A DNA stretch of 64,000 nucleotides from Apoda limacodes (Eukaryota; Arthropoda; Insecta; Lepidoptera; Limacodidae). Every line of letters begins with the position of its first letter. Position 1 is the stretch's first letter. Made by a program: the position numbers and the translations under genes. The stretch covers positions 23,335,901 to 23,399,900 of the forward strand of contig OX291549.1 in NCBI GenBank assembly GCA_946406115.1, written 5' to 3'. Under the pieces are notes generated by a model that had not been told where the DNA came from, ran no database searches, and saw nothing but the letters and a program-made list of their open reading frames with translations. Below, in pieces: positions 21,915-34,100 of this stretch.

Positions 21915-22202
21915 CCAGCGTTTGTTAAAAAGCTTTTGATATTTCCACTTGTATTTGGTTTTTCAGGAAGAAATATTTGTGATTCTTTTTTATGACAAGA
22001 TATTAGATGCTTCCTTAAGCCTGAAGTGTATCTATTTTTCATTTTTATGTCAACCTTTTTATGTTGACACAATTTACACAAAGCAATTTGGGATGCATGA
22101 ATTATTACAAAAAAACTCACCAAATTTGCTTTTAGGTCTTTTAGGTGTATTACTCCAACTTTCACAACTCCGACTAGAACTATTTGAATCTTCGTCACTC
22201 AT
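21915..22202 (-). pseudogene. hAT transposase N-terminal exon with BED zinc finger
   Basis: ATG at 22202 opens MSDEDSNSSSRSCESWSNT and continues to SKFGEFF. A run of seven T then shifts the frame by one base. In the next frame follow ALCKLCQHKKVDIKMKN and TSGLRKHLISCHK, a BED-type finger (CxxC...HxxxxH). The exon continues to KSFLTNAGKST, where the LINE is inserted. The last three exon bases (CAG) and the donor GTAAGA are on the far side of the LINE at 18672-18665. The frameshift and insertion make it non-functional. Confidence 0.78.
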
Positions 22203-22859
22203 GTTAAATTATAAACCTGATAAGTTTGCCGAGAACAACAAGGATTAGAGTAAAAACAATTATCACATTAGACTCGAAGCAAAGCTCAATTGGAAGTGAT
22301 TGGAATTAAAATAAATACTTCTTTTTATAGTCCATTTGGCACGTGCCTACTACAAAATACAAAAGCACCGCAATCCTTCATGTTTAGCGCGCCGGCCGAC
22401 TCAAAGAAGCCGCCTTTAAGCTGACCGCCGCCGAAAGAAGCCGCCGCACAGTGGTCCCGCCATAGGTCATAGGGTTGAAATATCGATGGTCGAATTCTGA
22501 TGTTATTTATCGATTTCAGGGTAGTCAAATAACCAAACTAACCCCCAGTATAAAATAAATTGCAATAACAAACATGGAAAAAATCATTTTTTGTATCCAA
22601 AGTGGTAACATTTCCTCAGTGCTCATTAGCGTTATCTTTTCTCCGAAATTTCTATTGTTTCCAAAGTGTTGTTTTTCTTAGATATTGATTGTTTGTGATA
22701 TTGTTGTGCCATGGATATTCAAGTAGAAGGTATGAACGACATTTTTAATCCTAATTTATCAACTTTGACCCTATCATTATTGATAACCAGCCCCTTCAAT
22801 CAGAAACTTCCGACATCTTTGATTTTTGCCGCTTTCCCATTTTCAACTAGACTTTTACT
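22203..22859. other. hAT internal DNA upstream of the transposase start
   Basis: No domain is recognised. A GC-rich patch with GCCGCC repeats is at about 22388-22455. By position this is the 5' untranslated and promoter region of the transposase. Confidence 0.45.
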
Positions 22860-23007
22860 TAGGATAATTGCAAGACGCAAGAGTCTCGCAGGCTTGGCCT
22901 TGTTCTTGCTTAAATCTTGCACAGTCAGTCTTGGTCTTGGTCTTCCTAAAATTAGGCGGTTTGGTTTTGCAAAAATGCAAGACCAAGACCGATTTTGGGC
23001 AACACTA
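22860..23007. repeat. right terminal region of the hAT element with subterminal array
   Basis: It carries TTGCAAGACGCAAGAGTCTCG, TCAGTCTTGGTCTTGGTCTTC, GCAAGACCAAGACC and the terminal GCAACACTA. The inverted order GAGTCTCGCAAGTCTTGCAAT is found at the inner edge of the left end, so each end is about 150 bp of related subterminal sequence. Confidence 0.75.
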
Positions 23008-23890
23008 TTCCTACGAACTTCGGTAATTAGGATAGCGGTGTGAGGCCCCTGTCAACTGCCACAACATCTCGATCCCATACTCGTTGCTAAGGAAATAATC
23101 CCTAAGAATGCACACTTCACGATTATGGAGGTTCTTGGCATTTAAAAAGCCACGACCACCCCATTTCCGTGGAATGTACAATTTCATTACTGACGAGCGC
23201 GGGTGTAGCATGCGGTGCGAAGTGAGCTGTTGACAAACTCTCCTATCTAGAGCATCAAGCTTAGTCTGAATCCACCTTGGTATGCTCCTCTTTTGGAGTA
23301 CATCAGCGGAGGCATCACCCCATTAAAGGCACTTACCTTGTTACCGCCAGACAAAAGACTGTTAAGCACTTTTGTCAGTCGACTAAAACAGCGCTCCTTC
23401 ACCGATTTCCTGATATCCTCTACCGAAATACCCAACAACTCTGACATACCAAGTTATGAATAAGTCACGGTCTCCGAAAGAGATTTAAGTGTCATTGTCT
23501 CAGATAGCTGCAAATTCGGAGAATTTACTACTTTCCCCCGTTCTACATGCAAGACCGCACATTATCTACACCGAACTTAATCTTGACGACGTTGCTAAAT
23601 ATCTGTGTGGTTTTCAGCAGCTCCATCAAGCCTTGGCGTTTCGGGGCAAACAACTAAGGATCGTCCATGTACAGCAGATGACTAATGACTTCACCTCCTC
23701 TACAAAGCCGACATCCTAGTCCTAAATCCTTCAGCAAAGTGCTAAGAGGATTTAGTACTAGGCAAAACCACAATGGGCTCAGACTGTCTGGAAAATGTCC
23801 GTTCAATCCCTATTAAGTCTAACGGATCAGGAAATTTGTCGCCACCCCCTGGTTGACCTGGGTCCAGTGTCTCATTCATGAGCCTAAAAA
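23008..23890 (-). pseudogene. reverse transcriptase part of the R4/Dong-like LINE
   Basis: The minus strand shows the catalytic YMDD box (HLLYMDD, bases 23671-23660), followed by LFAPKR and GLMELLKT in neighbouring frames. Next come YLGMSELLGISVEDIRKSVK and RLTKVLNSLLSGGNKV (thumb region), and the post-RT block HPRSSVMKLYIPRKWGGRGF with NLHNREVCILRDYFLSNEYG. The frames change several times, so it is dead. The ORF continues at 16475-15790 beyond the hAT insertion. The restriction-like nuclease and YMDD place it near R4/Dong rather than in an APE-type clade. The 5' end beyond 23890 is missing. Confidence 0.72.
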
Positions 23891-24775
23891 AGATTATTAT
23901 TGTTATTAAGTATTACTATTATATTATATTAATTGTATCGCGATTATGCCATCTCCGGCTAGCAGGTGGTCCTCCGTATTTATTAGTTCCTTAAAATGTT
24001 GTCGCATCGCATCCCATTATAAATAAACACAGACTTTAATCGTATTTGACACAAACTAAATGCGTGACAGTGCACACCCAATTTCTCCATAATATTAACG
24101 GACAACGTTCAGTCCCAGAACAATTATAAAAATAGGAAGATTTAAATTTGTATGTACTGTTCTAAAACCGACGTTTTTGACATATCGAGTCAGGAACTCA
24201 ATTTTATTAAAAAAAATTATACATGGGAAATGAACTTAATTAAATTAATTTCTGAAATAAAACAAAAAAAAATACCAAATGTACTCATATAATAATAAAA
24301 AACATAACAAAAACTATTCAGGACATTATTATTACCTACAAAATATATTTACAAAATACATGTATTTTCACTCAAACACCCAAAAGGAATTGGTAAGTCT
24401 TTAAAACATATCACAATTTTCCAATATTTTTAACCGTCTACCGAATACTATACGATACTTGTAGAAACACTAATTTTAAAGCTGTAGTACACTGGTAAAC
24501 TTTTTAGCTTCCTACGGTCACTTCATGTATTTAGTAAGAAAGTTTGGTGTAGGAAGCTATCTCGGTAGCTATAGTTCGCACTCATGGGATTCGGTTATAG
24601 TTATTCCTTCGGCCTAGTTATTCCTATGTCCTTCTCCGTCTCTTAAACTATCCCTGCTTCACATTTCAGCACAATTGCATGCTACGCTGCAACACGTGCA
24701 AAAAGGACAAACCATCTAACTCACTTTCGCGGTTATAATATCCATAAAGATTAATCTACCTATCTTAAAATGATC
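23891..24775. other. 3' flank and probable 3' UTR of MCORP; no other gene
   Basis: The MCORP stop is at 24776-24778, so the minus-strand 3' UTR lies here. An AATAAA on the minus strand (TTTATT) is found at about 24203, but I cannot say which signal is used. A Helitron-like fragment (GGTAGCTATAGTTCGCACTC, then CCTATGTCCTTCTCCGTC) occupies about 24550-24655. Confidence 0.45.
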
Positions 24776-25146
24776 TCAAATCAAAAAATACTCAGGTCCA
24801 ACATATGAACCGCATTTAGGAAAGTCAGGAGGTGCTTGAACAAAATCTTTGTCATCACCAACTTTGAAAACAAAGTCAAAACCTCTCGTCCAATGAGTAG
24901 ACCTTTCGTCCCTCATCATCCAGTACCCTGGATTATCAGCCTTAAAGCGCAGTGCTACTACGCCGAACTTGGGCACTACTATGGTATCCTTAATGACAGG
25001 ATCCACGAAGTTTCTAGAAGAAAACAACGTGCCTTTCTCATTCATCTTCTTTATATCTTCCTTTTTAAATCCGCTATTGAGTTCTCTAACACCGACTACG
25101 TAGAAGCTGTAGCCGTGGAGGTGGAAAATATAGTCTGATTCGCCAC
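24776..25146 (-). CDS. MCORP: MCORP exon 5 (C-terminal, third cupredoxin domain)
   Basis: The acceptor TTCCAG lies just upstream (25152-25147) and the first two bases complete Gly500. The exon encodes residues 501-622. GESDYIFHLHGYSFYVVG is the third copper motif with the first His replaced by Tyr505. NPGYWMMRDERSTHWTRGF is the fourth motif, with His-Cys-His replaced by Arg578-Asp579-Glu580 and only His584 kept. The tail has PKCGSYVGPEYFLI and stops with TGA. Confidence 0.88.
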
Positions 25147-28100
25147 CTGGAACCAAAAACTAGGGTTAAAAAAATCGGTTAAGGGAATGTTGAGATATGC
25201 CAGGTGCAGGGTTCCGTAGCTTTACTACGTTGGTTAAGTCCAAAAATAAGTTTGACTTAGTAGGCTATATTTCGGAAACTGTGTGCCTCTTGTACCGAGA
25301 CGTCATGTTATTTTTAAAGTGATTTCAATCTAAAATTATCAAGACGTGAACCTAATTTCAGAGCTCTAGTCCTAATAGTTTCGGAATATGAAACTATAAG
25401 CACAGCTTAATAAACCCACAACTGGCCCACGCACGTCTCGTTTGACTCGACGCTCCACATAACATAGCACAACTAGGTGTACTTAACTAGACAGCTATAA
25501 GGTTCGGCAATGCGCAAGTGATGCCCCAGGAGTTGCAAGCGTCTATGGGCTGCGGTCAGAAGCGGCTCGTCCTAAGGAGCGCACTCCCAAAAATAATTAT
25601 CTACTTAAGAAACAATGTGTTTTAGATTTTGCCTTACAAGATATGTGCCAATATTCAAGTCAATTGTATTTATCGTAAGTATAACACGAAACGTATCCTG
25701 CAGAAAAAACATTCTTCGAAATATAATTTGATTAGTTTCATAATAAGCAGTTTGTATGGAAAATATGTTTTGCCACTTAAGGGAATATTTTGAGCAATTA
25801 CTTTGCTTCAATAATTGTTTAATTTTGTGAATATTCATTACAACTCAAGCAAATAACGCGGGAAACACGAAGCGCCGTCTATTTATTTTTAGTGCCATCT
25901 AGCGGACGCGTGTCACTCATTGCTCGTTCCTTAATGTTGCAAGTATACCTAAACTTTATGAAAGGATTTGTTGAAAAGATTACAAATATGTCACTGATTT
26001 TTATTTCTGAATCTTATTGTCTCTACAATAGCATTGTATTCTACTACATCGGCTAGAGCAGGAGTCTTATACTGCCTTTATAAAACTTTGATTGAAGCGT
26101 GTATGAAAAGTGTAATAAATCTAGCAACTCTGCAACACAACTACGCACACTGCCGCCTTTCAAACTTTTACTTCTTTATTTTTAAGAAAACCTTTATCTT
26201 TTTGGTGATTAAGTAAATGGCTTCGTCACGCCGAAATGTGAAAGGCGCGATAACTTTAAATATCCAAATACCAACAACTCGTTATATAAATTCGCTTAAG
26301 GAATCTCTATATATGTATTTATCACGGTCTTGGGATATTACGGTAATTTAAAAAGAATTTAACACATTTGAAGAGAGACTATGTAATAATAGTCCTCAGA
26401 GTAAGACAAGCACGGCCTATTACCAACCAAATAATTACTATAAATAAATTAAATATAAAAAAAAAATCGGCCAAGTGCGAGTCGGACTCGACCAATAAGG
26501 GTTTTGTACTAGTATCTATAAAAAACGGCAAAAATATCACGTTTGTTGTTGGGCTCCCCCCTTAAATACTTATAATATTCTGTTTTTTAGTATTTGTTGT
26601 TATAGCGGCAACAAAAATATATCTTCTGTGAAAATTTCAACTCAAACTCAAATCAAACTTTATTCAAGTTGGTTTCTCAGAACACTTTTGAATCGTCAAT
26701 ACAATGTAAACAATGTTTATTTCTGCCAAAAAGAGCTGGCAAGAAGTTCCATTTAAAGTAGTAATACAATACTTTGATAATTAGCTAAAGAGCAATATGT
26801 ACCTATACAATAGGTAATAAAAAATAAGTAAATAAGCTACTAAAAACAAAGTCAAACATTTAATTTTTTTTTGTTTTTATGTAGCATAGGGGGCGCACCA
26901 TGTGAAGCGTCAAGTATCATTAATCGAGTTAAGGAATTTAGATATTTAAGAGAATTCCGATATTTAATAGTACTAGTGGCATTAGCGCCATCATAATTAT
27001 ATTTTTGCATAATTATATAGTACATACATATTTACATATACTTAAAATTATCCATACTATCCATGAATATAATATAATAATAAATATTATAAATGCAAAA
27101 GTAAATCGGTCTGTTACCTTTTCACGGTGAAACCACTGTACCGATCAAGATGAAATTTGGCATGCAGATAGTTTTGAGTCCCGGAAAAGAAACAACTGTT
27201 CAACTGTAGAATCAGCTGTCTAAATATCACGGTTCATGAGATACAAAATGGCGTTTTGGTGAGAAACTTTTCAGCAGTAGTTTTCTTTCTCTATTTTAAC
27301 TATTATTAGTAATAATTAAGTAATAACTTTATCACTTAGTTAATAACTATGTAATTGAATGAAAACTTAACATGGTGTTACTATAAAGCCTAGAAAATTT
27401 CAATTTATAATTATTTTCAGCTAACATTATTAACCGGTTGTAAAATATCACATTCACAGAACTATTATTCATAATTGAAAACATAGAAACAGAATCTAAA
27501 AATCATAATTGATCGCAAACTTGACCTGGATGCATCAATTGAACGAAATCAGTAGAAAAGTTTAGTCTACGTTGCACTCCTTGAAGCGTCTCCAACACTT
27601 CTTACCCATCGAAACGAAAATCATGCAAGCTCAGACTCTTCTTATTCCCCTTCTCGACTATACAGATGTTTGTTATCAAGATGCCAATGAAAAGCTACTT
27701 AATCCAAAGTCTTCAGAATTGTTATCATGTGGCATTAGCCGATTTTTGTCTCCACTGTAGGGCATTCCTTACAGAAAAGGGGGATAAGGCTAAGGCCCAG
27801 CGCGCTGGCCTTCGAGGAGTGCGCATATGTTTGAGAACTACAAAAAACCTACAATTCGTAAACAATGACGATATTTTTGAACCCCAAGCCTCCTACGTTT
27901 ACCTAGGTACCGAGGTGCCTCTGTCTTTAAACAGTCCTGAGTCGATATTCCAAGTTAAGCAACGACGGGCTTGATCAGTCATTGGAAGGGTGATTGCTAA
28001 GGGGCACACTTTTTTATTTGTTTGTGTTCGTAAATTACGTAAATGGTTGTATGGAACCCACGGGGCGCTAGTCTGGCTCACACTTGACCGAATTTTATCT

Positions 28101-31100
28101 TACACAATTATGTACCACATAGAGGTTATTTTAATAGGTAAGATCGGTTGACCGACCTTCCGTGCGGTCATTTCGCCTTCCACGGCAGGAGGTAGCATAA
28201 GTGTAATTACAACGTGTTTTTAACTGGTTTGATAGTCTGTATTGGCATAATGTAGAAAATGTACAAAAAGCACGACAACTTAATGAATGAATAAAGTGTC
28301 GATCATGGCTGGCGAGCCGAGCTGGCAATTTTCGGCGACAGCGCTAGAGGAAAGAGTTCACAATTGACGGAGAAATCGGTGAACATACATAAAAAAATAT
28401 ACCAGTCGAACATAGAAACTATTTTTGAAGTCGGTTAAAAAATCATCTTACTCTCCATGACTGTGCTGCGGTTAAAACTGCCCATATGTTTAAATAAATA
28501 AAAAAAACCATACAAAAGAGATATGTAAAAAATGGTCATAAATTATTATGTCATTTATTGAATACAGCACAAATATAGTACCGCACAAAAAACTTTTACT
28601 TGTATCAAGTGAATAAAGAGTTCTTACAACTAACTCAGATCTTTAGCAATATTCGTTACGTCATTATTTCAGCTATAATAAGTGTTATATTGATTGCATA
28701 AATCTATAAGTGGGGCTTTAACATCGGATAGCACTCAAATTCAGTTACATCATACGGCCAGAACTTAAAATAAAATCAATAAAAATTGGCTGAATAGGTT
28801 TTTATGGGAAAAACTGTTGTATTGTGCCTACCTAGAGCATTGAGCATAAATGTCAGATTTAGATGTAATCTAGTATTTACTCTGATCTCAGTTAACGAGA
28901 TAAAGAATCATTCTTGTAGTGTAACCCTTAGTCTGAAAAAAGTTTTACTGCTTGTATAATGAGATGTGTACTGCTTGTATAATGAGATGTGTTTTTGTGT
29001 AGGATATGTTCTGTTCGAAATGACGCTCTTAGTTCTTTTTATCATCGCACCGCTCGTGATCGGCAGGAAATTCATCTTCCTATTAGGAACCTTCGGACCT
29101 AAGTGAGTGAAAGTGCAGTTTTTGAGGATCTTGCTCCCGCGAACGCTTAGGTAGTGTAATGAGCTCCCGTGCCAAGGTTTTATCTGGGGACTTCAATATG
29201 AGGTAACTGGTAAACTAAATGAAAATTATAACTACATACCTATAATATGTGTCACAAGTAACACCTGTCCATATGATAGGCAAATAGTTTATTTATGTTC
29301 TCACTCAGTAAATCAAAATTGTGCAAAAGAAAAAACGTGCGGGCTTCGTAAAGATTTTATCATATTATGTTAATTCTATAGCAAATATTGAATTGTAGTT
29401 TAAAATTTTAGCTATATTTATCTCGGCCAAGTTCAATATTGTTATGATATTCGATAATATGTTAGTCCGTAGTTATAATTTTAGGTAGGTATAATTTGTT
29501 CATAAATTTATTTATTTTAATTTGCAGGTAATTTTTAAGCTATTTAAACATATAGCAAAACGAGTTACACAGAAAACTTGCTCAGGCGCAGTTAAATATT
29601 ATCGCTAACTTAGTCACTTATTCCCAAAAAGCAAAGAGATAATATTGCCGAAGTGTGGTTAGAGATATATTGCGGCAAACACATCATATACTACGCAATC
29701 CAATCTAATGTACTTATTATAATCTTGGTCAGGCCACTCAACATTATCACTGACTTAGTTACTTATCCCTAAAAGGCATAAAGATATTAATAATACCAAT
29801 GAAGGGGGGATTTTTTTACCGATGTAGGTACAATTCAACTGGACACAAACTAAATGGAGAAAACCTAACGATTCACAAATTATAACAATAGGTACCTATT
29901 GCTTGCTCCTACCAGGAATTAAGCCTGGAACCTTCGACATCGCAATCCGACCTACCACTTACGCCACTCGTTCCTCATGCCCTATGAAAAGTTAATAAAT
30001 TGCTGCTCTTATTGGTTTTGAGTTTACTAATGAATAATTAATGAAATATTGAGCTATGCTTCTTACAAGCATTATACTAATTAATGGGTATTAAGGCGTT
30101 ATAAATGGTTTAAAGATTAAAGATAGTTTAAAGTTATAAATGGTTTAACCTTGTAATATATGAACCAGCTAAGAAGTTGATAAATGTAGACCGCACGTGG
30201 CTTACTTTTACATTTTGTCGGTAATTTAATGACTTCAAAGTGATAATTAATTAATTGCTTACAAGAAGGCAGTAAACAGTTAAGTTTCAAAATTAAGTAG
30301 GCACATGCTGTAGTTATAAAATATAAATGCAGCCTAACGTGTCGACACATTTATCATTTATATTATTATACAGTGTTGTATTACAGTGTATAATAATATT
30401 AATGATATCATAAACTAGCTTTCTAATAAGGTTTATAATTTATTGCGTGGGGTTTTTTTTTATAAAATAGCATAATTACATATGTATTTCTGTCTTTCTG
30501 AATTTTTAGGGTACCGTAGCCAAATGGCAATAACGGAACTCTTTTATAAGTATAGTTTCGTTATTCCCGTTCGTCCAAATTATAATTATGATTCCGTCAT
30601 CTTACCTCGTTCTTACATCTTTTAAAGTTTTACAATCAAATTGTAGTTGTGTAATGAAAACAGCCATTTTGCAATGAAATTGAGATATTTTTTTTTTAGG
30701 TTGCTTCCACTGTGCACTGATTGTGTAGGATTCGTTCGATAATTATTTTTTTTTTTTAAAATATTTTTGTTTTAGTAGTTTTTTTTGGCGATTTATTGGT
30801 TACTAAAGTCGTTTATACGTAAAGTAACTTTTTTTACCGTGTTATATACAAAAAGTCTCAATGATAAAGCTCTAGTAAATACTTTTAACGATAATCGGTT
30901 TGTAAGTTCTTTATTTATACAGAAAATAATTATTAAAATACGGTACCCTAAGTCCTAAGTTTTTTTTTTATTTGAAATAGTAAACGCACCCGGGAAATGG
31001 TATTAAAAAACTATTTGAACATACGAGAAATAATGCTTTACATCTAAGTCATGTAAGATAGTTTCACCCAAGTAACGCGAATCCATTTCCACTTGAGATA

Positions 31101-34100
31101 TCAAGTAACAAACGGACACAACTTTGCAATAGGGTTGTCAGACAGTTGAAAGTTCTCAGTCTATCACAAGTCTTAGCATTTATGTATAATACTATCTATT
31201 TTCTGCGACTTCACCCGCTTAATTCAGTTTCTGTTGTTGGATTTCAACAGCAACTTCTTGATCATACCATGCTGTAGCTATAATTCATTCACGTGGAATT
31301 CAGTTATTCCTGGGGAAACTTTTAAGTTTCTAAGATAAAATATTAATAATTTTAAAATTGTGTTACTGGTATGGGATTCTGACGGCAACTCCTTGAATAC
31401 ATACTAAAATGTTTACTATATTTAATGGAAGTCGGTAATAATTATGTCCGCGGGAACTTTTGATTTTCCGGGATAAAGTAGCCTATGTCCCTGTCTCTCA
31501 CCTATTCTGTTATGCAATCATTTGCCAGATATGTGGAAAAAATGCCTTTAGATGTTTTAAAAAAAAATTACACACATTTTTGATATGAAGAATGTATTAC
31601 GAAATTCAAAAGTATTTAGAGGATAAATATTGAATTGTTAAATAGGTATAATATTTCTTATTTTATTATTGGAAATTAATGTTATGCCTGAATTTAAAAT
31701 ATTTCCTTCTCCAACTTTCGTATGTTGACATAATTTGACAAATTTTTCAATTTTTACATAATATTATGATTTTTTTATATCTCTTTATTTTGTTTGATCA
31801 ATTTGCAAATCTTATATAATTTGCCTCTGGTAATAGTTAAATTAAATTTACGAGCAAAAGGAGATATTAATAATATATGTATATTGACATAGTTTTTAAT
31901 AATACTTTACCATAATATTTAAGTTTCAAGTAGCATAATTTGAAAAAAAAAGTATTTCTATTCATATGTTTCAAATTATTTTTATAATTATCTATGTAAG
32001 TTGCAAAGCAAAAAATATTGCAAATTATTATTGTTTTCTTCACTTTTCCTAATGTTAATGTGTATGTTAATTTATGTATGTATGTATGTGTGTGTTAATT
32101 TGTAATTTTTAGGAATTGTTTCTTAGAGAATTTTCGTAAATAACCAAAAATTTGGTAAAATCATTAATGTAACCTATATTCTATACAAATAAAGACGTAT
32201 TCAATTTTATCTCTGTGTCAAATTTCAGCTGGGTCAGATGCTCCGTTACAGCGTCGTTTAATAACAAAAAACCAAACAAATAAACAAACTTTCAGTAGGA
32301 ATTTATTTGAATTAGTTGTAACCTTAAAGTTAATAGATTAGAACCTGATGTGCTTAGTGAGATTTTTGAAATCATTTATTTATTTTTACCCGACTTCAAA
32401 AGAGGTTGTTTTTTCTCGAAAACTGATTTGAATAATTTAAACTTTATTGGATTGAGCTTAAGCCCTAGATGGTCCCTGGATTGAAAATGATTTGATCATA
32501 TATAGGCAGCGGAGATATGGAGGATTAGGAGGCGTTGATATACTTGCTATCCAACTTTCTTTTATTTGTAATGCAAAATTTAAGGAAGCAAGTACGCACG
32601 AGCAACTTTTCTTGACAAACACAAATAAAATTAATTCTGACTATGAACTAACCGATCTAGACCTACCTAAAAAAGTGCCCGTAGACTATATTTTTTGATA
32701 TTAATTTCAACTTGAATCCTCAGAAAAAAAATTCAGATTTTTCCTATATCTGTGATGTAAGACCTTGCTTCATGTCAAATTTTATGATTCTAGCACAACG
32801 GGAAGTAGCCCCATGGGTTTTGATTTGTTTGTGAATGCTACTGCATGGAAATGCAAAAATGGCCGTTTTTCGTCGGTATTTTTTTACTGAATTGATTTAT
32901 AAGCTTGATTTTTCTACAGCTTCAAAGGACCGTAGACCTTAGTATTTGATATAAATTTCAACGTCATACCTTTACCCGTTCCTCAGAAAAAGGTTCTTAC
33001 CAGACCGACAGACAGACTGACAGACGAACAACAAAGTGATCCTATAAAGGTTCCTTTTTTTCTTTTGAGGAGCCCTAAAAAGAAACTGACTAAATGACTG
33101 ATTTAATGATATATTAACAACGCCCAGCCAAAACCGCTGTATTTAGAAACTTGAAATTCGGCAAGTGGGTTCTTTATACTCGACCTCTAAGACTAAGAAA
33201 GGACTTTTTAAAATATATGTTTTAAAGGGGTAAAATATGGGACCGAATTTTGTATGAAATCCGTTAATTTTGGAGTTTAATGCATAGAAATTGGTATTTG
33301 ACTTTTAGGTTTCACCGTTTTTGGAAAAGGGTGAAAAGAGGTGATGAAAATTTGTGTGAAAATTTGTTTTTTTTGGAAAATGCTAGTATATAAATCAACA
33401 AGTTCTAGGCTTACTGTTCTGGTAGATCCTATGACCACTTTCCGTCTCCGTCATCAGACTAGTTACCTAAATAGTACAATGATATTGCAGTGGCATCGGG
33501 TTAACATATGTGTACCAAATACTAGCTCGACTGTTGAGTCGGAAGTGAGTTAAAATTCGATTGCAAGATTTAAGTCAAACAAAGAAACAATAAAAAAGTT
33601 TAATTTACGCCGATCGAAATACTTGTAAACAAATTTTCCGTTTAAGACTTTTAGACGTAGAAAGTTGTCGAATATTTTTACAACAACCATACAAGAATCG
33701 CTAAAAAACCAGAATTTAACATTGATATCTGAATATTTAGGCACGAGTCTTTCTATTAAAGCTTTCGCAAACTGAAAGTAAAAAATTTGCGAATTAAAAA
33801 GTCTAGAACGTGTTGAAATTTTTAAATTTACGATTTTGACACACTTTAGTGCGTGGGATGTAAAGGTGTACGCCCACTGTGCACGCGATAGCTTCAATCA
33901 GTTATGAGCAACAATTTAATAGATATTACTATTTATACATAATTTTTTTTTTCATGATTGAGCACCTTTGCCTATTCCTATATTATAATTGTGTTTAAAA
34001 AAAATTAAACATTTTTACATAAGTATACCTACATACTGATTAGATCTGAACTTTTCTGTTACAAGTTTTGCTAGTGAGTATATTATATGTGCTTATATAG

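Larger units (their letters stand above)
16476..23007 (-). mobile_element. hAT transposon inserted in the R4/Dong-like LINE
   Basis: The element is 6532 bp including a nested 3.2-kb LINE, so about 3.3 kb itself. Its ends are inverted: TAGTGTTGCACAAAT on the left, and TAGTGTTGCCCAAAAT read inward on the right. The first nine bases are identical. It is flanked by a perfect 8-bp duplication (TTCCTACG). Both ends carry arrays of a CTTGGT/AAGACC hexamer. Inside, on the minus strand, are a BED zinc-finger start (22202-21905) and a C-terminal hAT dimerisation region (17722-17150). The catalytic middle of the transposase was not found, so the copy is non-autonomous. Confidence 0.9.

Noticed and set aside
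17150..22202. A domesticated hAT transposase gene
   Set aside because: The BED exon has a frameshift, the catalytic middle is missing and a LINE interrupts the gene. The element still has ends and a perfect target duplication, so it is a plain transposon copy.
33550..33897. 115-codon minus-strand ORF as a host gene or MCORP exon
   Set aside because: It is AT-rich, lies in a dispersed repeat, and lacks usable splice phase or any similarity to the MCO fold. The MCORP protein is complete without it.
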